IMG/VR virus record: IMGVR_UViG_3300017987_000345
Span: 1-24,770 of that record
Origin: a virus
DNA: 24,770 bases
Reading direction: 5' to 3' (one strand)
The notes under the pieces were generated by a model. The model saw only the letters and a program-made list of their open reading frames with translations, ran no database searches and was not told where the DNA came from. Positions 1-7,534 of this stretch are shown piece by piece. Position numbers and translations under genes: made by a program. Numbering within the stretch: the first letter of the stretch is position 1; every line of letters begins with the position of its first letter.

Positions 1-1828
1 CAGCTCCTGAAATAATCCCGGCTGTAGGGGAAGCAGAAGGATCCGCAGAAAAAGATGATACTGGAACACTTCTGGGTTCATTCGCAGTTGGACTTGTCCC
101 AGTACCACCCTCAACTATAAGTTGATAAATAGCTCCGGCAGCTGCTGGGACTGCCAAAATTACCTGTGTTGTAGAAGGTTCTGTATAATCATTTGGAAGA
201 GTTAATTTTTTGCCATTTTTAAAAACACGTAATGAATCATTTCCTGGAGTATAACTTCCAGAGGTAATATTTAAAATTGTCTGGCCCGCAGTTGCTGTAA
301 ATCTTTGATAAAGCTGGGGTGCTCCGGCACCTGGGCCACCGCCTCCCGAAATCCGAATAGCACTAACTCTTTCACCTGCAACTCTTCCATGAATAAATGT
401 AATAGTATTAGAGGAAGACTCTAAATAATCTAAATTATTTGTTTGAAGTTGCCCAGCACTAAAAACTAAAAGATCATCTGTACCTGGGGTATATGTAAAA
501 GTAAAAGAGAAGATTTGCTGACCAGCTGCGGACGCAAAGTCATCTCGATTAATTTGAACACCTAAACCTCCACCCAAATTAAGAAAACCCCGAACATCTC
601 TAATTTGAGAATCTAATATTTGTGTATCGCCTGGATTTACAGTAACTTCTGCAATAACTTGTTTATCAGTTGGGTAAACAGGAGCAACTGGAATAGCTCC
701 TGGAATACCAGGTGTAATTGCAAGATTGCCCCAGTCATCAATCGTTAATAAATCAATCTTAGGATTGCCTACAGGCAAAGCAAAAACAGGACTTGAGCCA
801 CCAGCATATGTAATTGCTTTTTGACCATTTGACGAAATGTATGTTCCCGCTTCTACATAAACGGTCATATTTGGAGTAGTTTGCTGATGCGGCCTTAAAA
901 TCTTAATATTACCCAGAGTTACCGTATCATCCTTAAAGGAACCGTCTATATTAATTGAAACATCAATTCTAGGAGTATCAGTAGCTAAATTACTAAACAT
1001 TCTAAGGTCTGTAAGCGAGGTTATAGTTGTAGCATTTGAAACAAATTTAGCTAGCGGAGTATTAAATGTCGTAGGTAGAGTCGCAGCTAATTGTAAAGTT
1101 CCAGCATTGTCTATATAAAGATATCGCGTTGAAGCAGCAGGTACCGCCCCAGCAAAAGATCCTAATGTATATTTTGTGTCTGCTACAAAACAAGAGCCTA
1201 AAGTCATTGCATAGGCCAAACCTCCCGTATGTGAAGGCCTTAAACCTGATATTACAAAATTGCGTGAGGCTTTTTTCCGGTCATCAGTTATCATCGTTGA
1301 GGTTATATTTGGATTGCCAGCTGTTCTACTAAGTGTAGCTATTTGTACATGAACTCTGCCGGCAGCTGGTTGAGGGATTGCTGTCCCTTCAGCAACTCTT
1401 ACATTAATTACAGTCTTTTTACGACAAGCAGTCTCAATACCTATTACAGGATCAATAATATTTGGGTCAACTGTGCCATCAATCTCTGTATCATAATACT
1501 CTATATAAACATAATCAGTTCTATTAGCCCCAGGAGTCGTTAAACCTGTAATTAAGACATTACTGAATAGTGTTAACTCTCGACCTTCATTATAATAAGT
1601 ACCTTGATAAATTAAAAGAGAATTTGGGCTACCGGATGAAAGAGATAAAAAACCATCGCCAATTGCTCCATTACCTATACCTGATTTTTCAATTAATTCT
1701 TCACGCCGACGATAAACATCTTGCCATTCATTCAGCTCAGCATCAAGAACTGGCCTATTTTGACTGAATATTAGTTCTTGATAACCCCGTGATGGGATAA
1801 ACGTATCTCTCGAAACATTACTGCTCAC
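1..1828 (-). CDS. Large tail fibre / baseplate appendage protein, partial (C-terminus beyond left edge)
   Basis: An uninterrupted minus-strand frame runs from a GTG at 1828 to the left edge, about 609 codons with no stop. The GTG start is supported by a strong Shine-Dalgarno AAGGAG at 1836-1841, 7 nt upstream, inside the tail end of the preceding gene; the protein begins MSSNVSRDTFIPSRGYQ. Residues 20-40 carry the motif RPVLDAELNEWQDV, which aligns without gaps to the N-terminus of the next gene upstream (4852-1844). A later stretch, DYVYIEYY followed by GIETACRKK, also matches that protein. Near the visible C-terminal end are two tandem beta-sandwich-like repeats (YTPGTDDLLVFSAGQLQ and YTPGNDSLRVFKNGKKL), a pattern common in phage fibre and appendage proteins. 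Seen: frame, start, motifs, repeats. Inferred: a virion appendage whose N-terminal module attaches it to the baseplate. The exact role is not known. Confidence 0.85.
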   Translation of the reverse strand, partial: MSSNVSRDTFIPSRGYQELIFSQNRPVLDAELNEWQDVYRRREELIEKSGIGNGAIGDGFLSLSSGSPNSLLIYQGTYYNEGRELTLFSNVLITGLTTPGANRTDYVYIEYYDTEIDGTVDPNIIDPVIGIETACRKKTVINVRVAEGTAIPQPAAGRVHVQIATLSRTAGNPNITSTMITDDRKKASRNFVISGLRPSHTGGLAYAMTLGSCFVADTKYTLGSFAGAVPAASTRYLYIDNAGTLQLAATLPTTFNTPLAKFVSNATTITSLTDLRMFSNLATDTPRIDVSINIDGSFKDDTVTLGNIKILRPHQQTTPNMTVYVEAGTYISSNGQKAITYAGGSSPVFALPVGNPKIDLLTIDDWGNLAITPGIPGAIPVAPVYPTDKQVIAEVTVNPGDTQILDSQIRDVRGFLNLGGGLGVQINRDDFASAAGQQIFSFTFTYTPGTDDLLVFSAGQLQTNNLDYLESSSNTITFIHGRVAGERVSAIRISGGGGPGAGAPQLYQRFTATAGQTILNITSGSYTPGNDSLRVFKNGKKLTLPNDYTEPSTTQVILAVPAAAGAIYQLIVEGGTGTSPTANEPRSVPVSSFSADPSASPTAGIISGA

Positions 1829-1835
1829 TTCAGAT

Positions 1836-1841
1836 CTCCTT
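1836..1841 (-). promoter_or_regulatory. Shine-Dalgarno deciding a GTG start
   Basis: The minus strand reads AAGGAG, then 7 nt, then GTG at 1828. It lies just after the TGA stop (1846-1844) of the upstream gene. No ATG closer to the site is in frame, so this ribosome-binding site fixes the GTG as the start of the left-edge gene. Confidence 0.8.
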
Positions 1842-1843
1842 GA

Positions 1844-4800
1844 TCATCTTCTGCTCAATAAAGGTCTATAGCGTAAACGAAAAACATCATAAGCGGTTAA
1901 ACCAGTAATCGAATAATCAGAATAAGCTGAACCAATAGTGCCTCCAGTTTTGGTATCAGTCAAAATAAACAAATATAACTCATTTTCAGGCGGCAAGCTA
2001 ATGATAAACCAATGCACATACTGGACAACAGCCGGATAAGGGGCATCAGGTGTTGGGTTTGAGTATTGAAAGAAATAAGGGTCAATCACACCAGTTCCTT
2101 TGTCTACAGTTAGGGCATCACTTAGGCCCCTTTGAGGAACTGGAACTGAATAAGAACCAGAAGGTGTTGTAACTCTTAATTTTAAGCCTTCATAGGTATG
2201 AGTGTAAGCAGTATAAGTAGAACTTAAGGGCGGAGCACCTGTAGTCGGCCTTGAATATATGACAGATGCTTGCTTAATTGATTCATATAAATCTAAACGT
2301 CTTAAACCAGTAGGCATTGCTGAATCAACGACAGCGACAGCAGTCATATCGAGGTCAGCATCATAATAATTTCCATTTAAAGGTAATTTTGCAGATATTG
2401 AAGATATCTCAATATCAGTATAACCAACCTGAGATGAAAGAGGAAAAGGAAGAGATACCCAACTATTGCCCCCCGTACCAATAGAATGCATTATGCCTTT
2501 TTGAGAAATTTGTTTAATAACAGCTTCATCAATGTCCAGACCAAGACCTTGATATGGGTCATATTCATAATAAATCTGCAGGCGATCACTTGCAGTGGGA
2601 GTATAAGTTGAAACAAACTCAAAGATTATTGTATCAGCTGCACCTGGAGCAACAGGAAAAGCAACACTAACAGCCCCGGTACCTTCCCCATAATTTACTG
2701 TTATCTGTCTACGAAGTCCATTAACATAGGCATAATTTTTTTCTCCTAATAAGTCTTCATAAACTCCCATTTTATGTATAATCTCCCCAGATGAAGATGT
2801 AACAGTATAATTACTTGCACCTGTACCTGCCATTGATTCAGTTGCCGCCGCATAGGATTCAACTATGCCTTTTGCATGTCTTTCTATTGTAAGGCTTTTA
2901 ATTCTAAGAGTAGCTTCATATTTAATTACTTGATTTGTGGTAAAAACCTGCCCAAAAATTACAGTGTAACTTCCAACTGCTCTTGTAACACTACTAGGAT
3001 GTATCTGAACTGGATTTAGTGGATCAGTATAATTCCAAAATCTATAGAAACCTGTAATAGCAAATCCGGCTAATGTAGATGGGAAGTTATAAGTAGCTGT
3101 CCCGTTCCCTTGCATAAAACCATTATAAACTCGCAAAGCTCCTTTCTGCGTACTAAAATAACTTGTTTGATTTGCAGCAGGATTAATATCTTCAATATAA
3201 TCCTGATTACCTCCTATAGAAGGGAAGGCTGATAGAGTTGTCTCAAAAAGACCTACAGTCCGCTTTTCAAGTTCTATATAACTAAAACCCATTCTTTCAT
3301 TCTGGGCTATATTCGCATTAAATGTATAGTAAAGATGATTTGGTACATGTCTAAAACCATCTCCTTGGTTTCCTACTACATGAGTCCATATCAGATAAAA
3401 AACTGCGTCAATGCGTCCTCCGGCTATATAATTAGGGTCAGCTACATCAATTGTCGCCCAAATTTGGTAATTACTAACGACATGCCAGCCTAAAGTTGCA
3501 ACCGTATTTCCTGTAGATCTCCAAACTAAGACTACTCCTGTGCCCGGAATTGTATTCGGAGCAATCGAAGTTATTGTTATATTTTTTAGGACTGTCTGGT
3601 AAGCAAAAGTAATATAAGCATTTGTAAAAGTGCTATCGGCATTTTCAAGAAATGAAAATGGAATAGTTTGAGTGATAGTTTTATCTGTAAACATTCGTCT
3701 AAAACCATCAGGAGCTGCAAAATCATAAATACCTGGTTGATCCACAGCACTTATGCCGTCAACCTGAAGTAATTTTGTACCCTTCTGTGCCCCAACATAA
3801 TCATTGCCCCAAGAATTTTGATTTTGTCCTCGAAGAAGTTGATCAAAATTTAAATTCACCATTTCAGAAAGACTACATTCACAATCTAAAACCAAATGCC
3901 GAAGATCTATGATATCCTTTTCATTAATTTCGTCATTAAACATACCATCAGGTCTATCACTCTTAGTGCTATCTCCTACACTAACTCCTGACCCATTCGG
4001 GTTAGTGTGAACATTATAAGCAGTTGAGTTTCTGCGATGTACTCCTAAAACAGGAATTGCATAAATATAACCGTCTACTGTTCCAAGAACACTGCGAGAA
4101 GTTGAGTCACCATTCCCTGCTCTAAAAAGACCATGATCATTTGAAGTAGAACCTTGATTTGTATAGGTATAAGAAGTATCTCCAGTATTTGGACCACGTG
4201 CTTTTACAGTTGGGTCATCAACACCTTCTGGATAATTAGTAAAGTTAACACCAGAAACAGTTCTAAGTCGAAATTGTAGTTGAACTCTCTGAGTAGTTTC
4301 AACACCTACAGACGGATCTTCCATATCATCTGTCAATTGAGTTCCACGATATTGAGTATTACCATACTTATAGATCTTGTCAACTGCCGGCTTATTAACT
4401 GTTGAATTAGGTCTAATTAATACTCTATATACTTCTAGGAAAATAAGATCTTGTCTTTGACCAGCAGCTGGCGGAGTCGGCATCTCTACCGAAATCCAAC
4501 CATCTGTAGTAAAATTACCGCCCTCGACTGAACTATCGATAAGATCTAAAACCCAACCATTTACAATTGCTCTGAAATTCTGAATAATAAATTCATTTTC
4601 ACCAAGAAATGCAGAAGGAAAAACTATATCAGTTGTCCCTTTATAGAGTTCATCAAAACCAGATAAACGAAAGTTTAAAACACCAGACTGTAGTTTAATA
4701 TTTGCCCGTCGAGATTGAACATCTCGAATATCCGACATTAAAGTTAATTCACTATCCAAAGGCGGTTTGCCCTTGTCCCAGACAACATCGAGAAAATTCC

Positions 4801-4852
4801 GATCATCTGGTTGTAATGTCCTGCTTACTTGACTTCCATAATCGAGAGCCAT
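1844..4852 (-). CDS. Large fibre / baseplate appendage structural protein (1002 aa)
   Basis: A 1002-residue virion protein with no transmembrane segment. The start ATG has GAGGT 5 nt upstream. Residues 25-42 hold KPPLDSELTLMSDI, matching the left-edge protein (RPVLDAELNEWQDV). Residues about 130-200 hold DLIFLEVY and DPSVGVETTQR, which match DYVYIEYY and DPVIGIETACR there, so the two share an N-terminal module of roughly 180 residues, with an insertion in this copy. Residues 308-321 read NEINEKDIIDLRHL-like sequence, a pattern I associate with large phage appendage proteins. The remainder is rich in G, T, S, Y and V and looks like serial beta-sandwich domains, including a YVNG-type repeat near residue 770. 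Role inferred: long appendage or baseplate-periphery protein next to the wedge genes. Receptor contact is possible but not shown. Confidence 0.85.
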   Translation of the reverse strand: MALDYGSQVSRTLQPDDRNFLDVVWDKGKPPLDSELTLMSDIRDVQSRRANIKLQSGVLNFRLSGFDELYKGTTDIVFPSAFLGENEFIIQNFRAIVNGWVLDLIDSSVEGGNFTTDGWISVEMPTPPAAGQRQDLIFLEVYRVLIRPNSTVNKPAVDKIYKYGNTQYRGTQLTDDMEDPSVGVETTQRVQLQFRLRTVSGVNFTNYPEGVDDPTVKARGPNTGDTSYTYTNQGSTSNDHGLFRAGNGDSTSRSVLGTVDGYIYAIPVLGVHRRNSTAYNVHTNPNGSGVSVGDSTKSDRPDGMFNDEINEKDIIDLRHLVLDCECSLSEMVNLNFDQLLRGQNQNSWGNDYVGAQKGTKLLQVDGISAVDQPGIYDFAAPDGFRRMFTDKTITQTIPFSFLENADSTFTNAYITFAYQTVLKNITITSIAPNTIPGTGVVLVWRSTGNTVATLGWHVVSNYQIWATIDVADPNYIAGGRIDAVFYLIWTHVVGNQGDGFRHVPNHLYYTFNANIAQNERMGFSYIELEKRTVGLFETTLSAFPSIGGNQDYIEDINPAANQTSYFSTQKGALRVYNGFMQGNGTATYNFPSTLAGFAITGFYRFWNYTDPLNPVQIHPSSVTRAVGSYTVIFGQVFTTNQVIKYEATLRIKSLTIERHAKGIVESYAAATESMAGTGASNYTVTSSSGEIIHKMGVYEDLLGEKNYAYVNGLRRQITVNYGEGTGAVSVAFPVAPGAADTIIFEFVSTYTPTASDRLQIYYEYDPYQGLGLDIDEAVIKQISQKGIMHSIGTGGNSWVSLPFPLSSQVGYTDIEISSISAKLPLNGNYYDADLDMTAVAVVDSAMPTGLRRLDLYESIKQASVIYSRPTTGAPPLSSTYTAYTHTYEGLKLRVTTPSGSYSVPVPQRGLSDALTVDKGTGVIDPYFFQYSNPTPDAPYPAVVQYVHWFIISLPPENELYLFILTDTKTGGTIGSAYSDYSITGLTAYDVFRLRYRPLLSRR

Positions 4853-4864
4853 TTTTTACCTCTT

Positions 4865-5065
4865 TTAATAAGCTGTTACATTTACTCCAGTTAAAAGATA
4901 ATTTACTTTATAATCAAGCAAATATCCAGATGAATTTCGCCAATTAGATCCAGTAGTTTTATTATAAAAATCTCTCATATCAGCCCCAGAAACTATAGCA
5001 TCTATCTGAGTTTGGGGCCAACCACCTTGAGTTCCACTTGCTGTACCATCTTGTGGTAAATTCAT
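4865..5065 (-). CDS. Small protein of unknown function (66 aa)
   Basis: A 66-residue ORF (MNLPQDGTASGTQGGW...) with a textbook ribosome-binding site GGAGGT 4 nt before the ATG. It starts 2 nt after the stop of the 79-aa gene and ends 12 nt before the next start, so it fills the operon with no slack, which is the main reason to call it real. The N-terminal 15 residues are G/T/Q rich and look flexible; residues 20-66 have mixed polar and aromatic content (DFYNKTTGSNW, YLLDYKVNYLL). No signal peptide, membrane segment or known motif is seen. Position between the wedge and appendage genes suggests a small virion or assembly factor, but that is inference only. Confidence 0.7.
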   Translation of the reverse strand: MNLPQDGTASGTQGGWPQTQIDAIVSGADMRDFYNKTTGSNWRNSSGYLLDYKVNYLLTGVNVTAY

Positions 5066-5067
5066 TA

Positions 5068-5307
5068 CTACCTCCAGGTTGATTCAACCATTCGTCTTTG
5101 ATCAATATGAAAATCTACATAATCTCGATGAACAGTTAATGAAAGAGCCTTAAGATAAGGAACTTCCACAAAAGAATTATTTTCTTTCTGTAATAGTTTA
5201 ACATCTCTAGGGTCGAGATTCCCATCTCTATCTATCTTAAACAAAATCTTATATTCTTGTGCTTCTCTATTTGTTAATTTGCAGTTCTTAACTTTAAGAG
5301 CATTCAT
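5068..5307 (-). CDS. Small protein of unknown function (79 aa)
   Basis: A 79-residue charged protein (MNALKVKNCKLTNREAQ...). It starts 4 nt after the HNH gene stop and ends 2 nt before the next start. The nearest Shine-Dalgarno is AGGAG about 12 nt upstream of the ATG, a longer spacing than its neighbours, inside the end of the HNH gene. Residues 26-35 (DRDGNLDPRD) resemble an acidic loop but do not fit the EF-hand spacing, so I do not call calcium binding. No known family is recognised. It could be a structural or assembly protein, or a passenger that came with the endonuclease. Confidence 0.65.
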   Translation of the reverse strand: MNALKVKNCKLTNREAQEYKILFKIDRDGNLDPRDVKLLQKENNSFVEVPYLKALSLTVHRDYVDFHIDQRRMVESTWR

Positions 5308-5311
5308 GTGG

Positions 5312-6898
5312 TTATGTCGCTCCTGTTAATAACTGAGATTGTTCAAGATGTTGTTTACAAATATCTGGTTTATTTTCAAACTTACCATGACAAGTATTGC
5401 AGTAACAAATAAGATTATTTAGATCATTTGCTTGAATATAACTCATGTTTTCTCCTGGTTTGTAACCAAACTTTCTAAACGGAGTAATATGATGGACTGA
5501 AGGATTACAACCTAAATTAGATTTTGTCTTACCACATCCAGGATTCTGACAAGTGCAATTATCCCTTTCTAAAGCCTTCTGTTGCTGTTTACCCCAATTA
5601 GGTCCACGAGAAATAGGTTTCGCTTCTTCACTCTCTACATAACATTTATGACAATAAAGATAAGTAGCGTACTTGCTTCTATTTTGCATATTTATAAATT
5701 GTCCACAATTAAAGCATGCCCTGAAATACATGTTATAAAGAAAAAGTAGCGGATGTTTTGGGGCTCTAAATTCTTCAAAACATTCAAAACAATACTTATG
5801 GTGAATATGTAGAGACTCAACAAGTGTTTCTTTTCCACAACGGGGACACTGGTCTTTAAAAAATATTTCTCCATTTATTTCAATTTCGAGTTCTTTATGG
5901 CGGCTTTCCTTTCCTTTCCTTAATCCTTCTTCATAGCGTTCTCTATATTTCTCTTCTGCGCACTTGTCACAATAAGATTTACTTGAACATTTCTGATAGA
6001 CTAAAATATCATCTCCACAACGTTTACATTTCCTAATTTTAGGTTCATCTAAAGGTTGCCAATTCTCCAAAGTTAACTTATCGATGATCTCTTGATTTTG
6101 CATCGGATTATTTCCATGTTTGAGAACATCCTGTGCTGTTTCTTTACGAGTTTTAAAAGGAATACCTTCCCTTCTAAAAATTTCGTCTGGAATAAATTTA
6201 AACTCTTTGATTAACATCGATTTTGTCCAGTTCTGTTTAGTATAGAGATCTATAATATAATCAATAAAATCTTGATGTTTTTTATTCACAGCAAAACGGC
6301 CTTCTGCTTCTTTATAGAGATGACGAACATAACTCGTTTTTCCATTCCAAAAACAATCTTCGACAAAACACTCAATTACTCTATAATTTCTATCACTATC
6401 TGTTGGAATAGCAGTAAGTTTTCGTTTACCAAGATACTTCCAAAAAGTATTTTTATCTAAACCTGGAAACTCCTTTTTAAATTGCTCTATCGTATAATTA
6501 TGGAGTTTTAAATGGCGGGGTGTTATATGTTTTTGTCTTGAATAGATTTCATCATTACATTCATTAAAACACAAAGGACAAACAATGTATTCTCCATAAT
6601 CCCAACTTTTTTTACATGAATAACAATATCCTCGATCCCAAGGATCTTTTGTAAATTCTTTTAATTCATCACATCCTTTGCATGTACGAAAATGTGAATC
6701 TTTTTTTGTTTTGCAATTTGAACAATAAAAAACTCTACCCCTCGGAGATTTTTCTAAATAATAGATTTCTTTACAAATAGCGCAAGTTCTAGGTTTAAGA
6801 GATCTTTGTTTTTTACAGATATCACAAACAAAAATTCCAGTCTTTCTCTCTTGGACTTCAAAAACTTGCTCACAGTAATAGCAAATTCTTTTAGTCAT
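5312..6898 (-). CDS. HNH endonuclease with multiple zinc-knuckle motifs (free-standing homing-type)
   Basis: A 528-residue protein from the ATG at 6898. A TTG 15 nt further upstream (6913) is also in frame, but the ATG overlaps the TGA of the previous gene as ATGA, typical translational coupling, and I prefer it. The C-terminal HNH domain has CTCQNPGC, HH at about 469-470, NDLNNL at about 491-496, and CYCNTCH ending at H504, which together give the His-Asn-His metal finger. The preceding 430 residues carry more than a dozen CxxC or CxxxxC pairs (CYYC, CDIC, CAIC, CSNC, CKGC, CYSC, CPLC, CKRC, CDKC, CPRC, CFEC, CFNC, CHKC), implying serial zinc ribbons. A segment around TPRHLKLHNYTIEQFKKEFPG resembles the Ros/MucR-like finger seen in many phage HNH enzymes. 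Likely role: site-specific DNA cleavage and self-spread of the gene. It is not a virion part although it sits inside the tail operon. Confidence 0.88.
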   Translation of the reverse strand: MTKRICYYCEQVFEVQERKTGIFVCDICKKQRSLKPRTCAICKEIYYLEKSPRGRVFYCSNCKTKKDSHFRTCKGCDELKEFTKDPWDRGYCYSCKKSWDYGEYIVCPLCFNECNDEIYSRQKHITPRHLKLHNYTIEQFKKEFPGLDKNTFWKYLGKRKLTAIPTDSDRNYRVIECFVEDCFWNGKTSYVRHLYKEAEGRFAVNKKHQDFIDYIIDLYTKQNWTKSMLIKEFKFIPDEIFRREGIPFKTRKETAQDVLKHGNNPMQNQEIIDKLTLENWQPLDEPKIRKCKRCGDDILVYQKCSSKSYCDKCAEEKYRERYEEGLRKGKESRHKELEIEINGEIFFKDQCPRCGKETLVESLHIHHKYCFECFEEFRAPKHPLLFLYNMYFRACFNCGQFINMQNRSKYATYLYCHKCYVESEEAKPISRGPNWGKQQQKALERDNCTCQNPGCGKTKSNLGCNPSVHHITPFRKFGYKPGENMSYIQANDLNNLICYCNTCHGKFENKPDICKQHLEQSQLLTGAT

Positions 6899-7503
6899 GT
6901 TGTTATACGCCAAACAAGCGTTAAGGTGCCAGTTGCCGGAACATTTATCACAGAAAATCGCCTAAGATTGAAAAACACATCTGTATTCTTCCCACCATTT
7001 GCAAAGGCAACTGGGGTCGAAATCGCGTCTCCACCTACCAGTCCCATTTCGCGAAGCGCCGCAGGCCCAGCCTCTCCCTGATTAAAAATTGTCACATAAT
7101 CAACTACATTAGTTGGCGTTGTCGTAACAGCTCCGGAACCATCTATAAAATTTACCGAAGAGAATGTTTTTCTAGCTATTTCACTAATTAGGCCATGTTC
7201 TGCTCCTGTTGGGCTAGGAGGCGGGTCTGGCCAGGTAGCATCGCCGCTGCCCACAGCCAAAAACTTTATGCCCCAAACTGGATCATTCTTATCTGATAGC
7301 AATCTCGCTACTAAAATACTTGCATCATTTATAACCAGATTACCAAAATCAAACTTTTCTTCGGACCCATCAATATGTCGCAGAGTAGCCCAGACATGTC
7401 CCGTGATTTGTTTAGGTACTCTATATTCCTCATTAAATCTCATTTCAGATCCTCTAAATTGATCTACATTTCTCCTGATTTTATAAGTATCTTCGAATCG
7501 CAT
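6895..7503 (-). CDS. Tail fibre / baseplate appendage-type structural protein (202 aa)
   Basis: A 202-residue soluble protein with the layout of small phage appendage proteins: ATLRHIDGSEEKFDFGNLVINDAS, then a glycine-rich AVGSGDATW segment, then E-I-A-RKTF, an ALREMGLVGG segment, and a final beta region ending in LTLVWRITT. Two starts are possible. ATG 7503 gives 202 residues but has no clear ribosome-binding site. ATG 7443 (182 residues, MRFNEEYRVPK) has GAGGA 6 nt upstream and fits the family pattern better. The two N-termini look alike (MRFEDTY and MRFNEEY). The gene lies after the gpI-like wedge gene and before the HNH gene, with its stop in an ATGA overlap. Function inferred from type and position only. 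Confidence 0.72.
   Translation of the reverse strand: MRFEDTYKIRRNVDQFRGSEMRFNEEYRVPKQITGHVWATLRHIDGSEEKFDFGNLVINDASILVARLLSDKNDPVWGIKFLAVGSGDATWPDPPPSPTGAEHGLISEIARKTFSSVNFIDGSGAVTTTPTNVVDYVTIFNQGEAGPAALREMGLVGGDAISTPVAFANGGKNTDVFFNLRRFSVINVPATGTLTLVWRITT
7450..7454 (-). promoter_or_regulatory. Shine-Dalgarno for the internal ATG at 7443
   Basis: The minus strand reads AGAGGA with a 6-nt spacer to the ATG at 7443. The longer ATG at 7503 has only a weak AAAG-type sequence upstream. This site makes the 182-residue form a serious candidate for the real protein. Confidence 0.5.
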
Positions 7504-7534
7504 AACTTTAATTCAGATGTATTAGTGAACTATT

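Noticed and set aside
1129-1767. Three short plus-strand ORFs opposite the left-edge gene
   Set aside because: They lie antisense to a long minus-strand gene with a good start, and show no protein-like pattern.
5200-5240. EF-hand in the 79-aa protein (DRDGNLDPRD)
   Set aside because: The acidic residues do not keep the 1-3-5-9-12 spacing or the glycine at position 6.
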